Shown: positions 52,425 through 60,897 of the stretch, piece by piece
How the letters are laid out: the number at the start of each line of letters is the position of its first letter
Numbering within the stretch: the first letter of the stretch is position 1
DNA from: Methylobacterium sp.
Lineage (GTDB): Bacteria > Pseudomonadota > Alphaproteobacteria > Rhizobiales > Beijerinckiaceae
Direction of reading: 5' to 3'
NCBI GenBank assembly: GCA_020253445.1
Contig: JADCBP010000001.1
Location: 1-64,000, forward strand
DNA: 64,000 nt
Translations under genes and position numbers: made by a program
The notes under the pieces: model-generated
Databases searched by the model: none
Seen by the model: the letters and a program-made list of their open reading frames with translations, nothing else
What the model was told of the DNA's origin: nothing

Positions 52425-52448
52425 GAAAGTTCAGCGCATCCCTGCGGC

Positions 52449-53945
52449 TCAGCGCATCGTGGGGATCACGAAATCCGCACCCTGCTTGATGCCCGAAGGC
52501 CAGCGCGAGGTGATGGTTTTCGTCTTCGTGTAGAAGCGGAAGGCATCCGGCCCGTGCTGGTTGAGATCGCCGAAGCCCGAGCGCTTCCAGCCGCCGAAGG
52601 TGTAATAGGCCAGCGGCACGGGGATCGGCACGTTGACGCCCACCATGCCGACATTGACGCGCGAAGCGAAATCGCGGGCCGCATCGCCGTCCCGCGTGAA
52701 GATGGCGACACCGTTGCCGTATTCATGGTCATTCGCGAGCTTCAGCCCGGCCTCGTAATCCTGGGCGCGCACGACAGAGAGGACGGGGCCGAAGATTTCC
52801 TCCTTGTAGATACGCATCTCCGGCGTCACGTGGTCGAACAGGCAGCCGCCCATGTAGAAGCCGTTCTCGTAGCCCTGCATCCTGAAGCCACGGCCATCGA
52901 CCACGAGCTTCGCGCCTTCCTTGACGCCGAGATCGACATAGCCCTTCACGCGATCGAGATGCTGGCGCGTCACCAGCGGGCCGAAATCCGCCGAGCCATC
53001 GGTGGAGGGGCCGACCTTGAGGTTCTCGACGCGGGGGATGAGCCGCTTCACGAGTTCATCCGCCGTCTTCTGGCCCACGGGAACGGCCACCGAGATCGCC
53101 ATGCAGCGCTCACCCGCCGCGCCGTAGCCCGCGCCGATCAGCGCATCGACCGCCTGATCCATGTCCGCATCCGGCATGATGATCATGTGGTTCTTGGCGC
53201 CGCCGAAGGCCTGCACGCGCTTTCCGGCCGCGCAGCCGCGCCCGTAGATGTATTCGCCGATCGGGGTGGAGCCCACGAAGCCGATCGCCTTGATGTCCGG
53301 GTCCTCGATGATCGCGTCGACGCTCTCCTTGTCGCCATTGACGACATTGCAGATGCCCGGCGGCAGGCCCGCCTCGATGAGGATTTCCGCGAGGCGCATC
53401 GGCACGCCGGGATCACGCTCGGAAGGCTTCAGGATGAAGGCGTTGCCGCAGACGATGGCCGGGCCGAGCTTCCACATCGGAATCATCGCGGGGAAGTTGA
53501 ACGGGGTGATGCCCGCGACCACGCCCAGCGGCTGGCGCATCGAATAGATGTCGATGCCGGGGCCGGCGCCATCGGTGAATTCCCCTTTCAGCATATGCGG
53601 CGCGCCGAGGCAGACCTCGATCACTTCCACGCCACGCTGGATGTCGCCCTTCGCGTCGGGGATCGTCTTGCCGTGCTCGCGCGCGAGGATGTCGGCGAGC
53701 TCATCGTTGTACTTCGCGACAAGCTCGATGAAGCGCATCATCACCCGCATGCGGCGCTGCGGATTGGTGGCGGCCCATGCCGGCTGCGCGGCCAGCGCGT
53801 TTTCCACTGCGGCGCGCAGTTCCTCCTTCGAGGCGAGCGCGACCTTGGCCCGCACCGAGCCGTCCATCGGCTGGTAGACATCCGCGAAGCGGCCCGATTT
53901 TCCGGGCACATGCTTGCCCCCGATGAAATGTCCGTAGGTGATCAT
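52449..53945 (-). CDS. mmsA: CoA-acylating methylmalonate-semialdehyde dehydrogenase
   Basis: MmsA oxidises (methyl)malonate semialdehyde to propionyl- or acetyl-CoA in valine, myo-inositol or beta-alanine breakdown. The 498-residue product has the aldehyde dehydrogenase motifs ITPFNFPAMIPMW, CGNAFILKPSERDPG, GFVGSTPIGEYIY and the active-site Cys in GAAGERCMAISVAV. The C-terminus is RFYTKTKTITSRWPSG, typical of MmsA. It is at the downstream end of a run with a GST and a nitronate monooxygenase, 22 bp from the GST gene. No frame damage is visible. Confidence 0.94.
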   Translation of the reverse strand: MITYGHFIGGKHVPGKSGRFADVYQPMDGSVRAKVALASKEELRAAVENALAAQPAWAATNPQRRMRVMMRFIELVAKYNDELADILAREHGKTIPDAKGDIQRGVEVIEVCLGAPHMLKGEFTDGAGPGIDIYSMRQPLGVVAGITPFNFPAMIPMWKLGPAIVCGNAFILKPSERDPGVPMRLAEILIEAGLPPGICNVVNGDKESVDAIIEDPDIKAIGFVGSTPIGEYIYGRGCAAGKRVQAFGGAKNHMIIMPDADMDQAVDALIGAGYGAAGERCMAISVAVPVGQKTADELVKRLIPRVENLKVGPSTDGSADFGPLVTRQHLDRVKGYVDLGVKEGAKLVVDGRGFRMQGYENGFYMGGCLFDHVTPEMRIYKEEIFGPVLSVVRAQDYEAGLKLANDHEYGNGVAIFTRDGDAARDFASRVNVGMVGVNVPIPVPLAYYTFGGWKRSGFGDLNQHGPDAFRFYTKTKTITSRWPSGIKQGADFVIPTMR

Positions 53946-53967
53946 GGTTTCCTCCTGTTTGATCGGG

Positions 53968-54594
53968 TTAGGCCGGGGCCTGCTCGGCCAGTGCCCGGCG
54001 CACGGCCGGGCGCGCCTGCATGGCCTGCCGGTGCGCGGCGATTTTCGGGAATTCGTTCACATCGATCTCGAAGCGATCGAGCCAGCCGGTGAGCGTGAAG
54101 AGATAGGGATCGCCGATGGTGTAATCCGCGCCCATCACCCAGGGGCCGTCGAAATACCCTGCCTCGATCAGACGGCAGCAATCGCGCGTGTTCTGCGGCA
54201 CCTTGGCGCGCATATCGGCGAAGGAACTCTCCTGATCTGCCCAGCGCGCGGCCCGGCGGAAATGCGCGGTCGCGACATGCATCGTGGAAGAGAGATAGGC
54301 CATCAAGGCCTGCAGTTCGGCAAAAGCGAAGGCATCATCCACGGGCGCGAGACGTGCGGCGGGAAAGTTCTGCGCGATGAAGGTGAGGATCGCCGGCGTC
54401 TCCGTGAGAATGCCGCGCTCCGTGACGAGCGCCGGTACGCGGCCCTTGGGGTTGATGGCGAGATAGGCTTCGCCGCGCTGCTCGTTCTTCGCGAAATCAA
54501 GCGCGATGGCCTGATAATCCGCATCCGCCTCCGCAAGAGCGATATGGCTCGCCAGCGCGATGGTGCCGGGGGCATAGTAAAGTTTCATGCTCAT
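53968..54594 (-). CDS. Glutathione S-transferase
   Basis: The 208-residue protein has the N-terminal thioredoxin-like half (KLYYAPGTIALASHIALAEADADYQAIALDF, INPKGRVPALVTERGILTETPAILTFIA) and the helical C-terminal half (WVMGADYTIGDPYLFTLTGWLDRF). NPKGRVPAL gives the cis-Pro loop, TETPAIL the gamma-glutamyl site. The start overlaps the nitronate monooxygenase stop by 4 bp, so they are coupled. It resembles beta-class bacterial GSTs. It may detoxify electrophiles made with its partner enzymes. Confidence 0.9.
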   Translation of the reverse strand: MSMKLYYAPGTIALASHIALAEADADYQAIALDFAKNEQRGEAYLAINPKGRVPALVTERGILTETPAILTFIAQNFPAARLAPVDDAFAFAELQALMAYLSSTMHVATAHFRRAARWADQESSFADMRAKVPQNTRDCCRLIEAGYFDGPWVMGADYTIGDPYLFTLTGWLDRFEIDVNEFPKIAAHRQAMQARPAVRRALAEQAPA

Positions 54595-55664
54595 GCTGAT
54601 CCTTCTCCCGCATAATGACGCGTGGTCTCGCGCAAGGCGGCCTGCGCATCGGCCCAGAGCTGGCGGGTGATTTCCGCTGCCGCACCGGGCCGCGCGAGCT
54701 TGACACTCTGCCCCGCCCAGAGGGAGAGCGCCTGCGCATCGCCCGCCTTCGCGGCGGCCGCGCGCATCTCCTGCGTCAGCGCATTCTGGATCGGATAAGC
54801 TGGAATTTCATCGGAAAACTCCTGCATCTCGCGCATGAAATCATTCTCGATGCCGCGCGCATAGCGCCCGGAGAAGACGCGCGTGAGGTGCGTCGCATCA
54901 TCCGCGACCTCAGCGATCGCGCGACGCCAGGGGGCGCTGGTCGCGGCTTCCTCGGCGAGAAGATAGGCCGTGCCGATCTGCACCGCCGCAGCCCCCATGG
55001 CGAGCGCCGCGGCGATCGCCCTGCCGTCGGTGATCCCGCCAGCGGCGATGACCGGCGCGGCGATCGCCTCTCGGATGGTCGAGAGAAGTGCCAGGGTGCC
55101 GATCTGGCTTTCGCCGACATGCTTCAGGAAGGTTCCGCGATGGCCACCGGCCTCGAAGCCCTGCGCGCAGACAGCATCCGCCCCCACCGCTTCCCAAGCC
55201 TTCGCCTCGGCGACCGTTGTCGCGGTGCCGACCACGAAAGTCCCGCGCGATTTCAGCGCCGAGACCTGCTCGTGGGTGAGGATGCCGAAGGTAAAGGAGG
55301 CCGCGGGAGGCGCTGCTTCCAGAAGAGCCGCGAATTGCAGCTCGAACGGTTCCGCCCATTGGTTCGGGATGATCTGCGCGGGCAGGCCATAGCGCTCACG
55401 CCATGGTGCGAGGCGTGCCATGGCGTCGCGCACCTCCGCCGCATCGGCCTTAACCGGCGGAAGGACGAAGAGATTGATCGCGAAGGGCTTGTCGGTCTCG
55501 CTTCTAAGCTTCACGACCGCTGCCCGAAGCGCGGCGGGCGTCATCGAAGCGGCCGCGAGAGAACCCATGCCGCCAACCTTCGAAACCGCGAGCGTGAGCG
55601 CCTCACCCGCAGCACCAAGCATCGGCGACTGGATGATGGGCATGGCAAGCGATTGCAGAAACAC
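54591..55664 (-). CDS. Nitronate monooxygenase (2-nitropropane dioxygenase-like)
   Basis: The 357-residue FMN-dependent TIM-barrel protein has MPIIQSPMLGAAGEALTLAVSKVGGMGSL at the N-terminus, the FMN site GADAVCAQGFEAGGHRG with the conserved His, then PVIAAGGITDGRAIAAALAMGAAAVQIGTAYL. GTG 55664 is chosen because AGGAGG lies seven bases upstream; an ATG 22 codons earlier (55730) lacks this. It is the first gene of the NMO-GST-mmsA run. It is divergent from the LysR gene with 155 bp between starts. The natural substrate may be propionate-3-nitronate. Confidence 0.9.
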   Translation of the reverse strand: MFLQSLAMPIIQSPMLGAAGEALTLAVSKVGGMGSLAAASMTPAALRAAVVKLRSETDKPFAINLFVLPPVKADAAEVRDAMARLAPWRERYGLPAQIIPNQWAEPFELQFAALLEAAPPAASFTFGILTHEQVSALKSRGTFVVGTATTVAEAKAWEAVGADAVCAQGFEAGGHRGTFLKHVGESQIGTLALLSTIREAIAAPVIAAGGITDGRAIAAALAMGAAAVQIGTAYLLAEEAATSAPWRRAIAEVADDATHLTRVFSGRYARGIENDFMREMQEFSDEIPAYPIQNALTQEMRAAAAKAGDAQALSLWAGQSVKLARPGAAAEITRQLWADAQAALRETTRHYAGEGSA

Positions 55665-55797
55665 CGGCTTTCCTCCTGCAACTTTTTGCCCGCAGCTTTT
55701 GCCCGCAGAAATCTCAAGCTTGCCGAACAAAACCTACGACTTGCATCGACGCATAACAAGGCGCAGAAAGGCGCAAGCGTTCCGCATTTCTGGGCTC

Positions 55798-55831
55798 ATC
55801 GCATGGATTGGGACATCGCATGGATTGGGAC
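55798..55831 (+). repeat. 17-bp tandem duplication over LysR start codon
   Basis: ATCGCATGGATTGGGAC occurs twice in direct succession (55798-55814 and 55815-55831), each copy containing an ATG. The 17-bp offset puts the first ATG (55803) out of frame with the LysR gene. It opens a ~41-codon frame ending at 55928. Confidence 0.9.
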
Positions 55832-56725
55832 AATGCGCGCATCTTCCTCGCGGTGGCGCGATCGGGCCAGTTTCTCGCAGCGGCGCGGCAACTGGGCCTC
55901 GACCATGCGACGGTCGCGCGTCGTGTGAGCGCGCTGGAAAAGGCGCTCGGCTCCGCCCTGTTCGAGCGCCGCACCACCGGCTGCGTGCCCACGCCGGCCG
56001 GGGAGCGGTTTCTTGCCTCTGCCGAGCGGATCGAGGCCGAAATGCTCTCGGCGCAGGCCGATCTCGCGGCAACCGGGCTCGATGTCTCGGGCACGGTGCG
56101 GATCGGCGCGCCCGATGGTTTCGGCACATTGTTTCTCTCGCCGCGGCTCGGCAAGCTCGCGAGCCAGCATCCCGGCCTCATCATCCAGCTTGTGCCGGTG
56201 CCGCGTGCCTTTTCGCTCTCGAAGCGCGAGGCGGATATCGCGATCACCATCGACAGGCCGGAAGCGGGCCGCCTCGCCATCCGCAAGCTCACGGATTACA
56301 CGCTCCACCTCTATGCCGCGCGGAGCTACCTCTCGAAACACGGGGAACCGGAGAGCCGCGAGGCGCTGAAGGCGCATCAGCTCGTGACCTATGTGCAGGA
56401 CCAGCTCTTCTCGCCCGCGCTGAACTTCATGCCCGACCTTTTCGGGCCGGATTACCGCCGCCTCGAATGCGTGAGCGCGGTGGGGCAGGATGCGGCAGTG
56501 CAGGCCGGTGCAGGCATCGGAATCCTGCATGATTATCATGCCGCGAGGAATGCCGGGCTGAAGATGGTTATGCCGGATCTCGTCTTTCGCCGCACCTACT
56601 GGCTCGCTACGCATCTCGACACGCAGGCGAGCTTGCGAATCCGGACGGTCGCGGATTTCATTGTCGCGGAGGTGCAGGCCCATCGCGCCTTGTTCGAACC
56701 CGAGGCTGCCGCACGCCAGGCATGA
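55820..56725 (+). CDS. LysR-family transcriptional regulator
   Basis: The 301-residue regulator starts MDWDNARIFLAVARSGQFLAAARQLGLDHATVARRVSALEKALGSALFERRTTG, an intact LysR HTH. An effector domain follows (VSGTVRIGAPDGFGTLFLSPRLGKLASQHPGLIIQLV...). ATG 55820 is in the second copy of a 17-bp duplication; the upstream copy's ATG is out of frame. It is divergent from the nitronate monooxygenase operon, its most probable target. A T-N11-A motif is not obvious. Confidence 0.9.
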   Translation: MDWDNARIFLAVARSGQFLAAARQLGLDHATVARRVSALEKALGSALFERRTTGCVPTPAGERFLASAERIEAEMLSAQADLAATGLDVSGTVRIGAPDGFGTLFLSPRLGKLASQHPGLIIQLVPVPRAFSLSKREADIAITIDRPEAGRLAIRKLTDYTLHLYAARSYLSKHGEPESREALKAHQLVTYVQDQLFSPALNFMPDLFGPDYRRLECVSAVGQDAAVQAGAGIGILHDYHAARNAGLKMVMPDLVFRRTYWLATHLDTQASLRIRTVADFIVAEVQAHRALFEPEAAARQA

Positions 56726-56779
56726 AAACCACACCGGTGAGGGAGCGGGCTTTTGCCTTTCGGCGGGAAAATCAGGTGA

Positions 56780-57268
56780 TCAATCGTCGCGATAAATCCT
56801 CTCGCGGCGCTCATGGCGCTCCTGCGCCTCGATGGACAGGGTCGCGATGGGGCGGGCATCAAGGCGCGCCAGGGTGATGGGCTCGCCGGTTTCCTCGCAA
56901 TAGCCGTAGGAACCATCCTCGATGCGGGCCAGCGCCGCGTCGATCTTGGCGATGAGCTTGCGCTGGCGATCCCGCGCGCGCAGTTCGATGGCGCGGTCGC
57001 CTTCCGAGGAGGCGCGATCCACAAGGTCGGGATGCGCATCGGTATCGGATTGCATGGCGGTGAGGGTCAATTCCGCGTCGCGGATGATCTCGTCCTTCCA
57101 GGCGATCAGCTTGCGGCGAAAATACTCGCGCTGCCGGTCATTCATGAAGGGCTCGTCCTCCGAAGGACGATAACCGGATTCGAGATTGATGATCTTGCCC
57201 GGCGGGAGCTTCGCGCCGGCAGCCTTTTCGGCCTCCGCCATGGTCGTTTCTTCCGCCCTGCGCGCCAT
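56780..57268 (-). CDS. dksA: RNA polymerase-binding DksA
   Basis: DksA enters the RNA polymerase secondary channel and, with ppGpp, tunes rRNA and other promoters. The 162-residue product has the coiled-coil tip region (NDRQREYFRRKLIAWKDEIIRDAELTLTAMQSDTDAHPDLVDRASSEGDRAIELRARDRQRKL) and the C-terminal GSYGYCEETGEPITLARLDARPIATLSIEAQERHERRERIYRDD. Only one of the four zinc-ligand cysteines remains, as in other alphaproteobacterial DksA proteins. An ATG at 57241 (MAEAEKAAG) is an alternative start. It lies between the LysR and fliX genes. Confidence 0.93.
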   Translation of the reverse strand: MARRAEETTMAEAEKAAGAKLPPGKIINLESGYRPSEDEPFMNDRQREYFRRKLIAWKDEIIRDAELTLTAMQSDTDAHPDLVDRASSEGDRAIELRARDRQRKLIAKIDAALARIEDGSYGYCEETGEPITLARLDARPIATLSIEAQERHERRERIYRDD

Positions 57269-57434
57269 CTCGACTCACTCCCCTGATGCTACGCAACGAT
57301 CTCGCCCGCACATAACGCGAGAGCCGCAACGAAACAATGACGCTGCGGGGCGATATCACAGAATCATGCGGAAAGGGCCCGGAAGTGCGTCCAATCTGCG
57401 ACAGCACGCCGCAAGGCGTTGCGAAATGGGGCGA

Positions 57435-57857
57435 TCAGCCGCGTTGGGCCTTGCGCAATTTGGCGAGTTCGACAGCAGCGCGCAGGTCGATGCTTTCGAG
57501 AATCCCGTCGAGTCGCGGGTCTCCGCTGAAGCCCTCGTCGCGCATCGCGACCGCGAGGCGATTCAGAAGGTCGGGGGTCGGCGAGCCGGAGAGGAGGGCG
57601 ATCTTCAGTTCGTCGAGCAGGTCGAGCAGGCTATGTCCGCGGCGCAAGCCCCGGCGACGGCGCTCCCTGGTCGTGTCCTCGGACTGAATGGCAATCAGCG
57701 CCTCGAGACCGCCGAGGACCGAAGCTGGCGCGGCACCTTCGGCCTTCGCCGTGGCCGTGCCGGAATCGAGGGTGAACCGCGCACCCGCAGACCCGCCCAC
57801 ACGGGCGGAACGGCTGGAAGCGACCGCGTTCACATTCCTCTGATCGACGATCCGCAT
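57435..57857 (-). CDS. fliX: Flagellar assembly regulator FliX
   Basis: FliX partners the sigma-54 activator FlbD and links basal-body assembly to class III/IV gene expression in Caulobacter-type systems. The 140-residue product starts MRIVDQRNVNAVASSRSARVGG. Its C-terminal part is the conserved LLDLLDELKIALLSGSPTPDLLNRLAVAMRDEGFSGDPRLDGILESIDLRAAVELAKL. ATG 57857 is the conserved start; the open frame extends far upstream. It is divergent from flgI. FlbD itself is not in the window. Confidence 0.9.
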   Translation of the reverse strand: MRIVDQRNVNAVASSRSARVGGSAGARFTLDSGTATAKAEGAAPASVLGGLEALIAIQSEDTTRERRRRGLRRGHSLLDLLDELKIALLSGSPTPDLLNRLAVAMRDEGFSGDPRLDGILESIDLRAAVELAKLRKAQRG

Positions 57858-58065
57858 CGGCTTTCCAAACCTTTTCCGGAAGCCCGGTTTCCCCCCAGGC
57901 CTTCGCCGGTTCCCGAAATGTGCGGCAAAGGTGGTTAAGCGAGGGTAACCAAGGCAGGAAAATTCTGCCGCATGGGGCGAAATGTGCCGGGCAATACATG
58001 GAAAACCGCAGAAAGCTCGAGAGACTTTCGTGAATTTTTCAAGAGACTTAGCCTCTATTTCGCTT

Positions 58066-58081
58066 TGGCATGCCAATCGCA
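58066..58081 (+). promoter_or_regulatory. Putative sigma-54 promoter of flgI operon
   Basis: TGGCATGCCAATCGCA fits the -24/-12 pattern TGGCACG-N4-TTGCW with exact GG-N10-GC spacing and two or three mismatches. It lies 110 bp upstream of the flgI ATG. The 334-bp fliX-flgI gap also contains GGTTAAGCGAGGGTAACC near 57933-57950, a palindrome resembling a loose CtrA site, and otherwise no gene. Confidence 0.5.
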
Positions 58082-58191
58082 GGCGAAAGCGCCAGAACGT
58101 CTCCTGTCTCGCGTGCGTTCACCCGTTTTTCAAAATGTGTAGCGGCTCGACCCGAAGCAAAGCGGGTCTGTCGCGGCCAGGAGCAAGAGGC

Positions 58192-59346
58192 ATGCGGATG
58201 AACACTGGATTGATCGAGCGGCTGGGAGGCCTGCGCGACATCGTTCTGGCGGCGAGCCTCGCGGCTGTCGGCATCGTGTTGGCGGCCACGCCGGATGCGA
58301 AGGCGCTGTCGCGCATCAAGGACCTCGCGAATGTCGAGGGCGTGCGCGAGAACCAGCTAGTGGGCTACGGTCTCGTCACCGGCCTCAACGGCACGGGCGA
58401 TACACTGAACAACTGCCCGATGACCCGCCAGTCCATGCAGGCCATGATGGAGCGCCTCGGCGTGAATACGCGCGGCGCGAACATCCGCACCGCGAATATC
58501 GCGGCCGTGATGGTCACAGCCAACCTTCCCGCCTTCTCCACGCAGGGCACGCGGCTCGACGTGACCGTCTCCGCCCTCTGCGACGCCAAATCGCTGCAGG
58601 GCGCGACACTTCTGGCCACCCCGCTCCTGGGCGCCGATGGCGAGGTCTATGCCGTGGCGCAGGGCTCGCTGGCCATTTCCGGCTTCGCGGCCGAGGGCGA
58701 GGCGGCACGCATCACGCGCGGAGTTCCAACGGTGGGCCGCATCGCGAATGGCGCGCTGATCGAGCGCGAGGTAGATTTCCAGCTCAACAAGCTGAACAAC
58801 CTGCGCCTGTCGCTGCGTAACCCGGATCTCACCACGGCCCGGCGCATTGCCGCGGCCATCAATGATTTCCTCGGGGCAGACACGGCCGAGCCAACCGACC
58901 CCTCGACCGTGGTCGTGCAGGTTCCGCGCGCGTTTCCGGGCAACATGGTGCGCCTGCTGACAGAAGTGGAGCAGCTGCGCATCGAGCCTGACCAGCGCGC
59001 CCGTGTGATGATCGACGAACGCTCCGGCATCATCGTGATGGGCAAGGATGTGCGCGTCAGCCAGGTGGCCGTGGCGCAGGGCAATCTGACCGTGACCATC
59101 ACCGAGCAGCCGGAAGTTTCCCAGCCCGAGCCATTCGCCCGCGGGCAGACCGTGGTGGTGCCGCGCACCGGCATCCGGGTCGATACGGATGACAAGAGAA
59201 AGCTCGCGATCGTGCGGGATTCTGTCTCGCTCCGCGAATTGGTGGATGGCCTCAATGCCCTCGGCGTGGGTCCGCGCGACCTGATCTCGATCCTGCAGGC
59301 CATCAAGGCGGCGGGCGCCCTCCAGGCCGATATCGAGGTGATGTGA
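58192..59346 (+). CDS. flgI: Flagellar P-ring protein FlgI
   Basis: FlgI forms the periplasmic P ring. The 384-residue product has a signal peptide (LRDIVLAASLAAVGIVLAATPDAKA). The conserved blocks are SRIKDLANVEGVRENQLVGYGLVTGLNGTGDTLNN, SMQAMMERLGVNTRG, NIAAVMVTANLPAFSTQGTRLDVTVSALCDAKSLQGATLL and ARVMIDERSGIIVMGKDVRVSQVAVAQGNLTV. It starts at ATG 58192 with AGGAGC upstream (a second ATG follows at 58198). It overlaps the FlgJ-type gene by one base. Confidence 0.95.
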   Translation: MRMNTGLIERLGGLRDIVLAASLAAVGIVLAATPDAKALSRIKDLANVEGVRENQLVGYGLVTGLNGTGDTLNNCPMTRQSMQAMMERLGVNTRGANIRTANIAAVMVTANLPAFSTQGTRLDVTVSALCDAKSLQGATLLATPLLGADGEVYAVAQGSLAISGFAAEGEAARITRGVPTVGRIANGALIEREVDFQLNKLNNLRLSLRNPDLTTARRIAAAINDFLGADTAEPTDPSTVVVQVPRAFPGNMVRLLTEVEQLRIEPDQRARVMIDERSGIIVMGKDVRVSQVAVAQGNLTVTITEQPEVSQPEPFARGQTVVVPRTGIRVDTDDKRKLAIVRDSVSLRELVDGLNALGVGPRDLISILQAIKAAGALQADIEVM

Positions 59347-59693
59347 TGAACCCGATCGGCAGCAACCCGGATTACGCCGTCCAGATCCAGCAGGCGAAGG
59401 CCGCCGGCCTTCTCCCCAAGGGCATGCCCGTGAACCGCAAGGCGTGGGAAACCGCGCAGGGGCTCGAGGCGAACTTCTTCCAGACCATGCTCGGCTCGAT
59501 GTTCGAGGGCGTGGATGGCGAAGGCCCCATGGGGGCAGGCCCCGGCCAGGATGCCTGGCGCGGAATGCTGATCGAGAAATACGGCCAGAACATCGCCGCG
59601 AAAGGCGGCGTCGGCCTGGCACCGCAGATCTATCGTGAAATGTTGCGTCACCAGGAGTTGTCTGCCCATGCGTCCCAAAGTTCCGGCCTCTGA
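59346..59693 (+). CDS. FlgJ-type rod-binding protein (N-terminal domain only)
   Basis: The 115-residue protein matches the rod-capping domain of FlgJ: KAWETAQGLEANFFQTMLGSMFEGVDGEGPMGAGPGQDAWRGMLIEKYGQNIAAKGGVGLAPQIYREMLR. The C-terminal muramidase domain of enteric FlgJ is absent, as is normal in alphaproteobacteria, where a separate enzyme (SltF type) opens the peptidoglycan. It starts at ATG 59346, overlapping the flgI stop by one base. The next gene starts inside its 3' end (59668). Confidence 0.88.
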   Translation: MNPIGSNPDYAVQIQQAKAAGLLPKGMPVNRKAWETAQGLEANFFQTMLGSMFEGVDGEGPMGAGPGQDAWRGMLIEKYGQNIAAKGGVGLAPQIYREMLRHQELSAHASQSSGL

Positions 59694-60153
59694 ACGTCCC
59701 GACCTGCGCCCGAAGGTGACGCGGCCGGATGAGGCGGAGGCACTCGTTTCCTCCGCGCTGGCGGCTCTCGATGTCCTCGAGCCGCTGATCGAGAAGGAAA
59801 CCGAACTCTTCCGGAAAGGGCGCGTGCGCGAGGCGCTCTCCCTCGCCATGACCAAGAACGAGGCGGCACAGGATTACACGCGCTGCCTCGAGACACTGAA
59901 ATCCAACGCGATCGCCATCGGGCGCTTCCAGCCCTCGAACCTGGAGCGCCTGAAGGATCGGCACGAGGCCTTCGCGCGGCTCATGAGCCTCAACATGGCC
60001 GTTGTGGCGACGGCACGCACGGTTTCCGAGGGCCTCATGCGCGATCTCGCCGATACGCTCGGCCAGAATTCGAGCCCGAAAACCTATCTGCGTGGCGGCG
60101 GCATGCACCGCAAGGCGGGGACAGCGCCGCTCGCGCTCTCGAAGGCGGTTTGA
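59668..60153 (+). CDS. FlgN-like flagellar export chaperone
   Basis: The ~161-residue all-helical protein has long amphipathic helices (EAEALVSSALAALDVLEPLIEKETELFRKGRVREALSLAMTKNEAAQDYTRCLETLKSN...RFQPSNLERLKDRHEAFARLMSLNMAVVATARTVSEGLMRDLADTL) and an export-chaperone-like composition. It occupies the usual position after the FlgJ-type gene. FlgN binds the hook-filament junction proteins FlgK and FlgL in the cytoplasm. ATG 59668 has AGGAG upstream and overlaps the previous stop by 26 bp. The family assignment is by layout and position rather than strong identity. Confidence 0.7.
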   Translation: MRPKVPASERPDLRPKVTRPDEAEALVSSALAALDVLEPLIEKETELFRKGRVREALSLAMTKNEAAQDYTRCLETLKSNAIAIGRFQPSNLERLKDRHEAFARLMSLNMAVVATARTVSEGLMRDLADTLGQNSSPKTYLRGGGMHRKAGTAPLALSKAV

Positions 60154-60327
60154 ACGGGCGTTGAGCTGCCTTGACACACTTTCTCATGGCGCTTGACCCT
60201 GATTTGACGTGATTGGATTCAGCCGCACGTAACCAAATCTCTGAACGAAACATAAATCCGCATCCGTTAGCCTGATCGTCGTGGTCGAGTATTCCGCTCG
60301 ACCGGACATGAAGCGAGGATGGCTTCC

Positions 60328-60666
60328 ATGGAATCGCGTTTGACCCCGTCGGTCGGCGCTGCGGCAATTGGCCCGGTACGCGTCGAAACGGTGCCCGTTC
60401 GGACCGCCGTTCGAACCGATCTTGCGCCGCCGAAGGCGGTTTCGGCCCAGGCTGGCGCCGAACAGGTGCGGCAGTCCCGCGACCGGCGCGAGGGCGGAAC
60501 TTCAGGCGGCAGGGATACGAGTTCGTCCTTCGAAGTCGATCGCGAGACGGGCGAACTCATCTACAAGGTGGTCGACCAGGCTACCCAGAGCGTTCTGTCG
60601 CAGTATCCTTACGAGGGCCTGCTGAAGTTGAGGGCCTATATCAAGTCAGCGGAAGCGCGGGAGTGA
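60328..60666 (+). CDS. FlaG-like small flagellar protein
   Basis: The ~112-residue protein has a disordered N-terminus (residues 1-60, Pro/Arg/Ala-rich). Its short C-terminal domain, SFEVDRETGELIYKVVDQATQSVLSQYPYEGLLKLRAY, resembles the FlaG/YvyC domain, which has the pattern V-D-x-x-T-G-E-L-I-x-x-V-V-D...Q-x-P-x-E. FlaG affects filament length in other bacteria. It is located directly upstream of the flagellin genes. ATG 60328 is favoured over ATG 60319 by the GAGG spacing. The match is short. Confidence 0.6.
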   Translation: MESRLTPSVGAAAIGPVRVETVPVRTAVRTDLAPPKAVSAQAGAEQVRQSRDRREGGTSGGRDTSSSFEVDRETGELIYKVVDQATQSVLSQYPYEGLLKLRAYIKSAEARE

Positions 60667-60897
60667 GACCTCCCCCGCCGGGGCCAGGACTTTCCTGCCC
60701 CGGCTTTTCTGTTCGCTTCCGTCAAACATGGTTCACGAGTTCTTTTTTGTTAAGGTTATCAAATTTAACCAAGCCTTAGCCGCTTGGCGTGCATCTTCCT
60801 TCCAGAAAAACCACCGCGCCTGGCCGCTTTCTCCCGACTGACGGGCTAAAGCGAAAGAGAACTCCAGCCAGCCGGTGTTTCACAGAAGGTGACGCCG

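Noticed and set aside
57933-57950. GGTTAAGCGAGGGTAACC as a CtrA site between fliX and flgI
   Set aside because: The second half-site is TAAC with wrong spacing; kept only as a note in the promoter entry.
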